In this document: positions 21,276 to 31,046 of the stretch, piece after piece
Layout of the letters: each line of letters starts with the position of its first letter
Position numbering within the stretch: the first letter of the stretch is position 1
Assembly (NCBI GenBank): GCA_030220185.1
Contig: JASPKZ010007797.1
Location: 2,772,001 to 2,836,000 of the forward strand
Origin: Diploptera punctata
Lineage: Eukaryota > Arthropoda > Insecta > Blattodea > Blaberidae
Reading direction: 5' to 3'
DNA: 64,000 bases
The notes under the pieces: generated by a model
Database searches by the model: none
Seen by the model: the letters and a program-made list of their open reading frames with translations, nothing else
What the model was told of the DNA's origin: nothing
Translations under genes and position numbers: made by a program

Positions 21276-21399
21276 GAGCTCAGCTTGAAGGAGTGGAGGG
21301 TTTCTTCAAGGGGGTTGGCAAAGGTCTGATGGGACTGATGACAAAGCCAGCAGGTGGAGTACTTGATTGCATAGCGATGGCACTTGATGGAATAAAAAG
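21276..21399 (+). CDS. Vps13: VPS13-family protein, exon (C-terminal region, exon a)
   Basis: This is the first of five exons that join in frame. It follows an acceptor TTTGCAG and ends at a GTTTGT donor. It encodes a glycine-rich stretch containing GVEGFFKGVGKGLMGLMTKP, which resembles the repeat region near the C terminus of VPS13 proteins. The exon starts in phase 1 and ends after two bases of an arginine codon that exon b completes. VPS13 proteins form rod-like bridges that move lipids between membranes at contact sites, and this C-terminal part helps membrane targeting. The 5' part of the gene was not found in the window. Which paralogue this is (A/C, B or D type) is not resolved. Confidence 0.85.
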
Positions 21400-21504
21400 G
21401 TTTGTATCTACTTTTTGTTTAGTCTCTCAACCTACTTCCTTATTGTATGTGTCTATATCCAATTGAAAAGTGATTACTATATTCTTCATGTTTATAAGCA
21501 CATA

Positions 21505-21640
21505 AATTTTGAGTCGGCCCAGGACTGTTGTTTACCTTTTATTCCAGCCCTCAGTTAAAAGACTAATGATTATGCTACCTTTGCAAGGTCAAAATACCAC
21601 AATCATTTTAAATCATTGGGCAGGAGTTTTACATAATTAA
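21505..21640 (-). pseudogene. Nuclear copy of mitochondrial 16S rRNA (NUMT)
   Basis: The minus strand contains the universally conserved large-subunit segment GCAAAGGTAGCATAATCATT and TTTTAACTGAGGGCTGGAAT, and further on a TGCCCAATGATTTAAAATGA stretch. These occur in this order in insect mitochondrial 16S genes. A few substitutions (for example AAGGTC for ACGGTC in the plus sense) and the intron location show it is a nuclear fragment, not a working gene. Ends are approximate. Confidence 0.85.
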
Positions 21641-21649
21641 ACATATGGT

Positions 21650-22357
21650 TGTGAATGCTGAACAGAAATTCAAAAAACAAAACAAATTAATGAAACAACC
21701 AAAATGAAAGTTTTAATGAAAATCGCTGAGAGAAGAAATTTGCAGCTCTGTTATTAGAGAAGAATGTGAAATTGAACCTATAAACCTCTGGATTAAATGA
21801 TCCATCCATCCATAGTAATTCTGCCCGAGGGCAGGTCCTTCACTGCAATCATAGCATTTTCATGCTATGCTTGCAGCTTTACTAGGGAATTGTAGGTGTG
21901 GTAGCTTCCCGTTGCTTTCCACACCGATGAAGGATGATGATGAAGATAATAATGATAAGGATGAAGATGATGATGATGGCCATATGATTTCGGGGACCTT
22001 TTTGGGCCTTAAAGTTTTCCTGACATTCGTCTTACAGGTGAGGAAAAACCCCGATAAAAACCTTACCCAGAAAAACTGCCCCGACCGAGGATCGAACCCG
22101 GGCCTGCTGTGTGACAAGGCAGCACGCTACCTCGAGACCACAGCGGTTGACGATTAAATGATAGAAGACTAAATTGGAACGATCACATAGATAGAATGGT
22201 GAACAGTAAATTAGTGAAGAAAGTATGTGACTGGACACCTCAGCAGAAAAGGCAATTAGGAAGACCACAACTACAATGGAAGGACATCACCATACCCCGG
22301 ACCTGAAGTGAATGAACATGCAAGAAGCTGCCAGCTTTCATGCGTAGAGGAAGAAGA
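21650..22357 (+). pseudogene. LINE 3' end split by SINE C
   Basis: Broken frames give REEICSSVIREECEIEPINL before the SINE and NWNDHIDRMVNSKLVKKVC with PQQKRQLGRPQLQWKD after it. This is a LINE C-terminal region. The two halves are joined at the duplicated GATTAAATGAT. Confidence 0.65.
21802..22151 (-). mobile_element. SINE family C, full copy with 11-bp duplication
   Basis: The 350-bp insert is bounded by GATTAAATGAT at 21791-21801 and 22152-22162. Minus strand: a tRNA-like head ACCGCTGTGGTCTCGAGGTA with B box CGGGTTCGATCCTCG, a body with a GATGAT-rich stretch, and a tail of ATGGATGG. Other copies: 34262-34356 (tail only), 44580-44898 and 55333-55640. Confidence 0.88.
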
Positions 22358-22369
22358 AATAATATTAGT

Positions 22370-22800
22370 TAGAAAATACATGACTCACCTCACATTTGTA
22401 ATTTCTTGAAGACCTTAGGTTTCAGCACTCTATGGGTGGATTTCTCAATTGAAGTCTAAACCACGACTCCGGTTTTCCAATTTTGTATTGTTTCCATAGT
22501 ATAAAAATGACTGAAAATTCACAGAAGTTGTTATAAAACCTTAGACATGATTCAGACATTTGTTTTTGCAATTAACAGCCGTAGATTTTCAGTTTTTATG
22601 GTTGTTATGGAAACAATAAAAAATCAGAAAACTGCGGTTGTGGTTTAGACTTTCTTTCTAGCTATTGAATCGGCATTTGATGTTCTTGTAGGTTGATTTG
22701 TACTCCCTCTGTTGGCTGACCGATGAACTTCCAAATCTTTTTTTTTTTTTCCCCCAGTATTTCAGAATTCATTATTTTAGATTTATTTCAATATTTCTTA
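22370..22800 (-). mobile_element. PLE 3' part split by a small inverted-repeat element
   Basis: Minus-strand PLE sequence includes GGAAGTTCATCGGTCAGCCA and GAGGGAGTACAAATC near 22690-22730, and the family end near 22380-22440. Between them lies the element at 22455-22652. Confidence 0.6.
22455..22652. mobile_element. MITE with about 45-bp imperfect inverted repeats
   Basis: The left end AGTCTAAACCACGACTCCGG and the right end GCGGTTGTGGTTTAGACT are mirrored, and the match extends inward through a TGTTTCCATA/TATGGAAACA pair. It has no coding content. Target-site duplication not determined. Confidence 0.7.
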
Positions 22801-22801
22801 G

Positions 22802-23195
22802 ATTGATCATCATCATCATCATCATGAACAAATTTGTTTTAGGCCATGTGGCCTGTACGGTAAACCTAGCGAAGATGGTCTTGATCTTTCCACCGATGTT
22901 TTGGTCTTCCTTGGTTCCTATGTCCAATTGGGGTATATTGGAATGCCAATTTTGGAAGTCTATTTCTTGCCATTCTCCTCAGATGATTTTTCCATTCTTG
23001 TTGGCATCTTTGTATATCTTCATTTAAACTTGTTACTCCAAGTTTTCCTCTGATAATAGTGTTCCTTTGGTGATCCAGTCTATTAACTCCTAACAATGAT
23101 CGTAAGAAGCGCATTTGGCTTATTTGAAGTTTATGAGAGTTTCTTTTATTTAAATTCTTAGATTGATCTGTTTCAGTAATTTGGCGTTTCATGAA
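22802..23195 (-). pseudogene. LINE 3' fragment
   Basis: The 108-codon frame contains RFLRSLLGVNRLDHQRNTII and WKNHLRRMARNRLPKLAFQY, then NQGRPKHRWKD. This is the C terminus of a non-LTR element. The 3' tail is a (TGA)n tract at 22806-22825, read on the minus strand. Confidence 0.75.
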
Positions 23196-23199
23196 TGAA

Positions 23200-23283
23200 T
23201 GAATGAGTCATTTTTTACATCTTACCTCATGGTTTAAGAAAACAAACCATGAGGTATTTTGTTTTGTATTGTAAGTCTATGTT
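23200..23283. repeat. Small PLE-end palindrome
   Basis: TTACCTCATGGTTTAAGAAA and its partial mirror AAACCATGAGGTA form a short hairpin, as at 54700-54930 but with the centre deleted. Confidence 0.5.
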
Positions 23284-23645
23284 TTCCCTTTACAGAGATT
23301 TAGGCGCTCTCCCCCTACAGGGAAGAATTTGAACCATACTAATTTAGTTACACTTGTTTTCGTATAGATGTCATTTTGAGTGGTACGTGGTCAGCGTTCC
23401 GCCTCATACTGACATCTAGGAAACCAAGATAGTACTAGGACGGGAAAATTCGGTAAATTTTGCTTAGAGGCCTTTTCATTCAGGCTTAAGGATTTTTTAC
23501 GAGCCTGAAAATCTTCAGACTCGGGACCCACGGCTTAAAGTCCCTCCCGGAGGACTTGCTCCTTGGATTTTTCCATCCTAAAAAATCCATCGACCCCGGC
23601 CAGGTTTGAACCCGCGTTCCTCGGGACCAGAGGCAAGGAGCATAA
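23284..23645 (-). mobile_element. SINE family D copy
   Basis: Close match to 10601-10990, including a B box with GGGTTCAAACCTGGCCGG and AGGCTCGTAAAAAATCC. The tRNA head is truncated by about 20 bases. Confidence 0.8.
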
Positions 23646-24059
23646 TTACTCATTCATTAATTAAGAACATCATAATGTAATTTCCCATATTTAACTTTGA
23701 ATCTACATGTATTTTTTTTTATCCTACCCACTGCATTTTTCATGCTTTGGGTTCTGTACTAGTAGATAGATGGCATTAAGATGGTCTGTTTTCAATTTAT
23801 GCATGACTTTGAGAGACCAATTGATGGGTTATGTGGACTAACAACATAAGGGACTTCAAGTTGTTTTTTCACAGATCACATTTTTCTATCTAACACTCAG
23901 AAATAGCTGAATATGGGCTTCAGTTTGATTTCTTCAAATATCTAAGAAATAAGAACTGGAATGAGAACAAGAGGAATGGAGGACATGGAATGGATGGATA
24001 GGGATTAGTGGAGAAGGAAAATAAAACTTAAAACAAAGAAAGATCAGTAAACATTGAAA

Positions 24060-24565
24060 AACTGTATAAAATGTTTTTATTATTGATTTAACATTTCACA
24101 CTGAAAGATAAATTATATTTGAAGAGAAAAATTTTCGCCTAGACCGAGACTCGAACCCGGGACCCTTGGCTTTCCGGGCCAAGTGCTCTACCAACTGAGC
24201 TACCGAGGCGAGTTACGATCTAGATGCAAATTTTTCTCTTATATACGTTGTAATTTAATTTATCTTTCAGTGAGAAATGTTAAATCAATAATAAAAACAT
24301 AATTTGAAGCATTACTAGCTTTATAAAGTAGTGTTAAATTCCCAATAAATGTCTTCTTAACTAAGAAGCCGCCATTTGCAAAGATAGAAGCAATGGTTTC
24401 AAAAGCATTTGGCGATAGGGAATTACAACGTATATAAGAGAAAAATTTGCGTCTAGATCGTAACTCGCCTCGGTAGCTCAGTTGGTAGAACACTTGGCCC
24501 GGAAAGCCAAGGGTCCCGGGTTCGAGTCTCGGTCTAGGCGAAAATTTTTCTCTTCAAATATACTG
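24060..24565. mobile_element. Inverted pair of tRNA-like elements (Vps13 intron)
   Basis: The two arms carry near-identical tRNA-like cores at 24136-24209 (minus) and 24467-24540 (plus). The plus core reads GCCTCGGTAGCTCAGTTGGT, an anticodon stem CTTGGC/GCCAAG around CCGGAAA, and a T arm CCGGGTTCGAGTCTCGG. TATATAAGAG stands 36 bp upstream (24431) and TTTTTCTCTT follows. The acceptor stem pairs in six of seven positions. The A and B boxes would serve as internal pol III promoters. Whether it is transcribed cannot be judged. Confidence 0.85.
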
Positions 24566-24870
24566 TATAAAATGTTTGATTTAAATTAAAGTCTTCTAAT
24601 TATACCAGTTTCAAAGCTTAGGCAGCTTCATCTTCAGTAATTTTGTGTTGACTGATGTTATATCGAAAAGAACTGATTCTTTCTCCCTCTGTTGGTGGAC
24701 TGATGAACCTCCAGATCAAATCAGAATCATCAGTCGACAAGATATTACTGAAGCTATCCAAGCTTTGAACCGGTATAATTAGAAGACTGAATATGAGGTC
24801 AGTATAAACCATTTTAATTTAAATCCTAAATTGAACTTCATAGTGATTTTTTCCAATAAAGTTCAACTGT
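24565..24870. mobile_element. PLE inverted pair with a coding end
   Basis: The arms share CTTCTAATTATACCAGTTT and its complement. On the minus strand a frame at 24812-24618 ends ...LIWRFISPPTEGERISSF, then KITEDEAA-stop, which is the typical end of the PLE frame. The right end is AACTTCATAGTGATTTTTTC. Confidence 0.75.
24600..24640 (-). ncRNA. Hammerhead-like motif
   Basis: Minus strand: TTA, CTGAAGA, stem II GAAGCT/AAGCTTT with loop GCCT, GAAA, CTGGT, A, TA. The core is complete and stem III is one base from the self-complementary ACCGGT. The core encodes the T-E-D of the frame that ends here. Confidence 0.65.
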
Positions 24871-24929
24871 ATAATTATTTTTTTAAGAATTAACTTTCTG
24901 TGATCGATATTTTGTTTTTTTTTTTACAG

Positions 24930-24996
24930 AGCTGCAGAAATGGGAGAGGATGTGGTTATGAGAACCAGATTGCCTCGCTTTATGAATCCATATCTT
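24930..24996 (+). CDS. Vps13: VPS13-family protein, exon b
   Basis: This 67-bp exon lies between a pyrimidine-rich TTTTTTTTACAG acceptor and a GTGAGT donor. Its first base completes the AG|A arginine codon left by exon a. It encodes AAEMGEDVVMRTRLPRFMNP followed by YL. An RLPRF-like motif typically precedes the C-terminal PH-like domain in VPS13 proteins. It ends on a codon boundary. A 3.5-kb intron full of repeats separates it from exon a. Confidence 0.85.
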
Positions 24997-25069
24997 GTGA
25001 GTCTTAATTTATATCTTTAAGTCTATGGTGCTACAGGTCAATATGATTTTTGGTCTCCTTAACAAGAGC

Positions 25070-25265
25070 ATTCCATCTTTCATGATCTAAAGTTTTATTT
25101 TCCCATTGCGGTAATATCATTCTCTACTTCATCAATCCACCTACATCTTAGACATTCCCTTTTTTTTTTTTCATATATCTTTTCTTTAAATATTTTCTTT
25201 GGTTCACGTTCTTCTGATATTCATTCAACATGTTCTAGGTTAATCTTCCTGCTTTGATACATCTT
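25070..25265 (-). pseudogene. Short LINE-like fragment
   Basis: The minus-strand translation is interrupted but gives HVEXISEE-like and DVGGLMK-like pieces comparable with the LINE tail at 26803-27226. Low confidence. Confidence 0.35.
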
Positions 25266-25279
25266 ACAATATTTTTCAT

Positions 25280-25870
25280 AATTGGATACTTATCAGTAGA
25301 AAGGTGCAAAGTGCTAAATTTATAAACAGTAAGTTATTAACAAAAAAATTGTCTCTATGAAACAATTTATGATATTTATTTTTGGAGATTCAATCAAATG
25401 TATAAATTACAACTTTTAACCAACCTTTGTCAATAGATTTATGATAGCATAACAACACCAAAAGAAGTGATAAAAAAATTATTTATTATGAAAGGTGCAA
25501 AGTCCTGCAAACATTTCAAAGGTGCTATGTTCCATTCATTATTCAACATATCTGCAAATAGTATTCTTTATAATAAAAATTCCTTCTGTGCAAACTATAC
25601 TGTTTAATAGTGATCACAAATGAGCAAATTTACTGTTTACAACACGTAAAGAAAACAGAGGGAAATGGCATATTGCACCTATGTTGTGAAACAGCTTGGG
25701 GTCTTAGCACTACTGCCATCTTTTGGTGATCTTAATAACACTATACAGTCTCCTCCGGACTTAGCCCTGTTGATATGTAATGCTCCATGGCACGTTGCAC
25801 TATTCCAATGTAATCTCTCTTTTTTTTTTAATTTGACACTTTGCACCTTTCTACTGATAAGTATCCAATT
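25280..25870. mobile_element. Non-autonomous DNA transposon, perfect 34-bp inverted ends
   Basis: Ends 25280-25313 and 25837-25870 are exact inverted copies beginning AATTGGATACTTATCAGTAG. AAAGGTGCAAAGT from the inner end recurs internally near 25491. There is no transposase. The outermost bases may include a duplicated target (AATT). It lies in the second intron of the Vps13 exons listed. Confidence 0.85.
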
Positions 25871-25944
25871 TATATTTACAACAAATTCACAAAGTAGTGT
25901 CAATTATTAACTTTTAATTAAAAACCCGTTGTGGAATCAGAATA

Positions 25945-25947
25945 TAT

Positions 25948-25979
<32 letters not shown>

Positions 25980-25980
25980 T
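25945..25980 (+). repeat. Microsatellite (TCTA)n
   Basis: About eight tandem copies of CTAT/TCTA. Confidence 0.9.
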
Positions 25981-26019
25981 TACAGTGGTGTAACGGTCCA
26001 TTGTTGGGCCTTAGCCTTT

Positions 26020-26372
26020 CCTTTGTTAGGAGTTACTAGACCAAGTTAATTTAAATACACTTATTTCCCTATAGATGTCATGAATGGTATGCAGTCAACA
26101 TACCGACTCAATATGACATCAAGGTAAGGTATTACTAGGATGTTGAAGGTCAGTAAATTTTGCACAGAGGCCTTTTTATTCAGGCTTGCTGTTCTTTTAC
26201 GAGCCTGAAAATCTTCAAACTTGGAACCTATGACTTAAGTCTCTCCCAGAGGACTCACTCCTTGGATTTTTCCATCCTAAAAAAAATCTATTGACTCTGG
26301 CCAAGTTGGAACCCGCGATCCTTGAGACCAGAGGCAAGGAACATAACCATTAGTCCTCTGCAGCCGACATGG
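26020..26372 (-). mobile_element. SINE family D, diverged copy
   Basis: Same layout as 10601-10990, with AGGCTCGTAAAAGAACAGC and a B-box region GCGGGTTCCAACTTGGCC. More substitutions than the other copies. Confidence 0.75.
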
Positions 26373-26409
26373 GAATCATAATATACCATTGAATTGTAGA
26401 ATAAAATGT

Positions 26410-26610
26410 ATAAAACATATTTCTATCTGGTTTTTGCAATTTGGAGGCACTACTTATTGTAGCTATCCAAAATTCTTATGATGCTGGGTGAGCTCTTGTG
26501 AGAGAGAAAATTGCATAAGAAAATTTCTTCCCCCATGGGGATTCAAACCAATGCAAGTCCTGTAGCTCTGCACCAAGGCATAATGTCTTAAACCACTCTG
26601 CTATGGTGCA
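26410..26610 (-). mobile_element. SINE family A fragment
   Basis: Minus strand: TTGGTGCAGAGCTACAGGAC, GGTTTGAATCCCCATGGGGG and GGATAGCTACAATAAGTAG, as in 15020-15385. Confidence 0.7.
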
Positions 26611-26802
26611 GTACATGTAAATAATCTACATTCTATATTTTTATACTCAGCTGTATCAACAAAGTTGATTTAATGATAAATATTTCTCTCTGGACTGGGA
26701 TTTGAACCTAGAATCTTCATTTTTATGTGAATTAGCTTGGTCTAGAAACTCCTAACAAAGGAAAGTCTGTAGCTAGACTCAAAGGGCTGTAAAGTCAATA
26801 AG

Positions 26803-27226
26803 TCATCATCATCCTTTTATCGTGTCCTCCTTTGGAAGGTTGATTCCAAATATGCCTCCAACCATCTCTATCTTCCCATGCTTTGCTACTTTTTAGTTCT
26901 TCCCAGTCGTATCCTCTCTCTTGTAGACTTTTCTTCATTTGGTTAATCCATCTTTCTCGTGGTCATTTTCCTTGTATCTCGAGATGCTTTGTGGTAGTCT
27001 TTTCTTTTCCATTCTTTTTAAATGTCCAAACCATTTTAGTCTACTTTTTTCTGTCTGTTGTTAATTTTTCTACACTTAATGTCTCCATGATTTTTCATTC
27101 CTTATTCTATCTCTCCTTGTTTTATGTACCATTTCAAGTAAGAATTTCATTTCTGTAGCTTGGATTCTGCTCAAGTCCTTCTTTGCATATGTCCAAATCT
27201 CAGCTGCATAAGTATTACATTTAAAG
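26803..27226 (-). pseudogene. LINE 3' fragment, type 3
   Basis: About 80% like the 3' part of 41420-42242 by eye, including AGTCTACAAGAGAGAGGATA and the (GAT)n tail at its 3' end near 26803. It is 5' truncated and stands 20 bp before exon c of Vps13, close to the branch region. Confidence 0.7.
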
Positions 27227-27246
27227 ATATAAACTTATAATTTCAG

Positions 27247-27392
27247 GGGTTGAAACCATTCTCAGTGTATGAAGCAACAGGCATGCATCTTCTCAACACA
27301 TTGAGTAAGGGTCACTACTCAGACACTGACATATATTGGGCGCATGCATCACTCAGCAAGGAAGCAAAAACCAACGTACTTATATCCCTTCA
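27247..27392 (+). CDS. Vps13: VPS13-family protein, exon c
   Basis: The acceptor is AATTTCAG and the donor GTAAGT. It encodes 48 codons plus two bases, starting GLKPFSVYEATGMHLLNTLS and ending TNVLISL with a split glutamine codon. It matches the start of the PH-like C-terminal domain expected right after RLPRF in VPS13 proteins. Reading continues without a stop into exon d, which supports both splice choices. Confidence 0.85.
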
Positions 27393-27427
27393 GTAAGTAA
27401 TTCTGCTATACTGCTTTCTACTAAATA

Positions 27428-27515
27428 ATGTAAATGAATTATATTTGAAGAGAAAAATTTTCTCTTCAAATATAATTTATTCTTCAGCGAGAAGTGTTAA
27501 ATTAATAATAAAAAC
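27428..27515. repeat. Mini-palindrome from the tRNA-like element
   Basis: ATTATATTTGAAGAGAAAAA and its complement lie next to each other, with no tRNA core, then ATTAATAATAAAAACATC. An almost completely deleted inverted pair. Confidence 0.7.
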
Positions 27516-28065
27516 ATCAATGTAAATGAAACCCATATTGTTGGCTGGTAATCAAAACCTTGTAACTCCATAATTGATAAAATTTAAGAAAAAGAATAAA
27601 CCTTGTAACTGGTCGATTTTTATGTCAAAATTTTTTATATTTTTAAATTAGTTTCTGAAAAATGTTTAGTTGGAGAAGCAAGTTTTTAGGCCTGAGGTTA
27701 ATAGCTGAGGAAATGCATGATTTAATAGATGGCAGCAAAATCATCTTGGAGTTACAGGTCTTTAACAACATGCATTTGTTTATTGAATAATGCAAAAATA
27801 CAGATTTTACTCTTGAATAGAGTTACGAAGTTTTGATTGCTGGCCAATGATATGACCTTGGATATTTTCATTGGCTCTCAAACTCATTACAACTTGTATT
27901 AAATTCAAGAACCAATGATAAGCTCTGAGGCCATGTAAGTTTTATTTACATGTACTTTATTCTTTAGTTGAGGGAAAAATAATTATTACTTAAAAAATTG
28001 AAGGGCTTAGGGCAGTAACATGATAAACGACATTCTGTTAAGAAATGTCATTTATTACAAAGAGA
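27516..28065. other. Intronic stretch without recognised features
   Basis: AT-rich Vps13 intron sequence. No repeat or RNA gene was recognised. Confidence 0.5.
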
Positions 28066-29625
28066 CAGTGGAGGAAATTGGTATAATGGCACTTGTAAGA
28101 AGTGTGAACACAAGTTTATTTACTCTTTCTTTGGCATTTTTCTATCTTAACTTAGGAAGTGATTGAGTATAAAACACACACAAATAATGTCAAAATTAAT
28201 TATCCATTTTTGTCCAAAAAAGTACATGAAAACTGATACCACTCTCACATATGGGTGGAAATTAGTATAAAGGCACTTTGTGTATTTCACAGATTAAACC
28301 AAAAAGACTGAGTACAAAGTTTACAACAAAGTTCTAAAATTTAGTTGAACCTCCATTGTTCTTAATTACTTGGAAGATTCTCTTTGGCATTGACTTCATG
28401 AGGGTGTTTATTTCTTCCACTGAGATTGAAGCCCACTCTTCCCGAATAGCATTTTTCAGCTCAGTCATTGTCCCAAACTGCCATCTATTGCGATACACAT
28501 GCCTTGCCAGGATCCCCCATAAGTTCTCAATCGGGTTTAAATCAGGACTTATGGCTGGCCACATCAAAAGAGGTATTTATTTCTTCCTGAACCACTCCTT
28601 TGATTTAGCAGACATGTGAATGGAAGTATTATCCTGTTGAAAAATTAGATATTCGCCAAATTCCTCAAATATTCGTATCAATTCGGACTCCAGAAGCTCT
28701 TCAGTGTAAGACCCAGAATTCATCTTGGTGCGTATCCATGCCAGTTTGATCTTCCTTTAAAGCGGAATGCTGCCGAAATCATAACACCTCCACCACCGAA
28801 GTTTCTACTCATTCTAACTTGCTCTTCAGTACGGAGATCGTGCCAGTAATACTGAAAGCCATCAGGCCCGTCCAGATTAAACTTCTTCTTGTCACTGAAT
28901 ATTACCTTATTCCATTCTGAGGTCCAGGACATGTGTTCTTCAGCGAAAGTCATTCTAGCTTTCTTATGTGCATTGTACTTTTTTTAAATTTTAGGTTCTC
29001 TGACAGAATTTGTCTTAGTCGTCTGGCTGTTAATGACAACTTCAAATCAGCCTGGATTTGAGAAGAAAACATACTCTTACCTTTTGCTTTACGTAAAATG
29101 ACATGTTTAGTGCGCTCAGACAATTTCCTTGTCCGTCCATTCTTCCCGTTGTTTCTATATTGTGAGCCCAGTTTGACAAAAATATCAATGACACATCTTG
29201 AACGTCCCAATTTCGTAGCTATTTGTCGATTGGAAAGGTCCATCTACTTGAAGGCACTAACTCTTGCTTTCTCTTCATTTGATAGAGGCTTTCCACGCGG
29301 CATTGTACGCACTACTGAGTTGTAACTGATGAACGATGCTCACAGACACGTCTTCTCCATGTAACTGCAGTGTTTTGTTTACATTTATGTCTGTGTAAGA
29401 GCCAGAAGTTGACCTGGCTTTATACTGATTTCCACCCCTAGGACAGCGTTTTCTTAGTTTTTACGTAATATTTACGTATATAATAAATACAAATTGTGCA
29501 GACCTGTATGAAATTATGTCCTAGATAATTATATGTAATCTGTGACACATATACGGTATTTACATAAATATTTGAGGTTGTTTTACTACTAAAAGTTAGT
29601 GCCTTTATACCAATTTCCTCCACTG
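28066..29625 (-). mobile_element. Tc1-like transposon, 1.56 kb
   Basis: The ends CAGTGGAGGAAATTGGTATA and its mirror are at 28066 and 29625, with TA at the right flank. A second similar repeat lies inside each end (near 28254 and 29440, GGTGGAAATYAGTATAAAG), giving the two-repeats-per-end layout known from several Tc1 elements. The transposase on the minus strand is broken. Confidence 0.9.
28334..29303 (-). pseudogene. Broken Tc1 transposase
   Basis: Starts with MPRGKPLSNEE at 29303. A stop codon at 29244-29246 is followed by the DNA-binding part DLSNRQIATKLGRSRCVID and a second helix-turn-helix. It shifts frame near 28950 to NKVIFSDKKKFNLDGPDGFQ (first and second catalytic region, GGGGVMI) and again between 28720 and 28567 to PAISPDLNPIENLWGILARH (third, acidic). 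One stop and at least two frameshifts, so inactive. Confidence 0.88.
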
Positions 29626-29638
29626 TAGCAAATAAATA

Positions 29639-30982
29639 CACGGTGATTACAAATGATTGGAGCGATTTCATGATTTTATTGTAGCGATCTTATTTGACAT
29701 ATCTTCACAGAACTTTAAAGTTATGTATAAAAACTCATAAGGTTTTTTTTTTGTTTTCTCTCGCAGCCGTGTTTCAGCTTTAAACCGAGAGAGCGCAGCA
29801 GTTATCAAAGATGGCGACAGGCGAGGAGAAAGCATATGCTGTGCTTGAATTTCATTCAACTCAATCTGTGATAACTGTGCAACGACACTTCAGAACGAAG
29901 TTCGAGAAAGATGCACCGAGTGCCAACTCCATTTGGCGATGGTATGCGCAATTTAAAGCTACAGGATGCCTCTGTAAAAGGAAATCAACGGGTCGTCCTT
30001 CAGTGAGTGAAGAAAAGGTTGAGAGTGTGCGGATGAGTTTCACACGTAGCCCACAGAAATCAACACGAAAAGCGAGCAGAGAGCTGAACATTCCACAACC
30101 GACCGTTTGGAAGATCTTGCGGAAAAGATTGAAGCATAAACCTTACCACTTGCAATTTCTACAAGCCCTTACGCCCATTGACAAAGTGAGTCGGTTTGAA
30201 TTTTGTACACAAATGCAGCAGTTTATGGATGAGGATGGTTTTTGTGAGGAAACTTGTCTTCAGTGACGAAGCAACATTCTTTGTGAATGGCAAAGTGAAC
30301 AAACACAATGTGCGAATCTGGGGCACAGAAAATCCCCGCGTTATTGTGCAGCACATTCGCGACTCCCCAAAAGTTAGTGTGTTCTGTGCGGTTTCTCAGT
30401 TCAAAGTTTATGGCCCTTTTTCTCTTCTGCGAGCAGAACGTTACAGGACACGTGTACCTGGACATGCTGGAAAATTGGCTCATGCCGCAGCTGACGACCG
30501 ACAGTGAGACCTTCATCTACCAGCAGGATGGTGCTCCACCACACTTCCATCACGATGTTCGTGAATTTTTAAACATGAGATTGCCAAACCGATGGATCGG
30601 TCGCAGTGGAGAGAATGATCAGAAATTGTTGTCATGGCCTCCACGCTCCCCCGATTTGACGCCGTGCGATTTTTTTGTTTGGGGGTATGTGAAAGATTCA
30701 GTGTTTGTGCCTCCTTTACCAGTAGACTTACCAGAACTGCGAGCTCGCATAATCAATGCCTTTGAACAAATTAATAGGGACATGTTACGTCGAGTATGGG
30801 ACGAACTTGATTACAGACTTGATATCTGCAGAATCACCAAGGGGAGCATATGGAGCACCTGTAACATCTCAAAAAAAACCTGGGAAGTTGCTCTGTGTAT
30901 CTGTAAAAGTTCGTGAAAATATGTCGAATACTACAGCTACCATAAAATCATGAAATCGCTCCAATCATTTGTAATCACCCTG
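29639..30982 (+). mobile_element. Mariner-related transposon, 1.34 kb
   Basis: The ends CACGGTGATTACAAATGATT and its mirror at the right (one mismatch near the tip) are flanked by TA at 29637-29638 and 30983-30984. The inverted match runs for over 40 bp, through GGAGCGATTTCATGATTTTA. It begins 12 bp after the TA of the Tc1 element to its left. Confidence 0.92.
29811..30916 (+). pseudogene. Broken mariner-related transposase
   Basis: Starts MATGEEKAYAVLEFHS with a helix-turn-helix of the DUF4817/mariner kind (SIWRWYAQFKATGCLCKRKS) and a second helix region (STRKASRELNIPQPTVWKIL). A frameshift near 30240 leads to KLVFSDEATFFVNGKVNKHN. A second near 30430 leads to VTGHVYLDMLENWLMPQLTT, then YQQDGAPPHFHHDV and PPRSPDLTPCDFFVWGYVKD. 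Forty-six residues separate the last two acidic positions, more than the 34 of classical mariner. Otherwise it is nearly complete. Confidence 0.88.
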
Positions 30983-31046
30983 TATGTTAAAATATCCGTA
31001 AAATAATTTGTAAGTGTGCAAGTGATGAGTTAAAACATACATGGTA

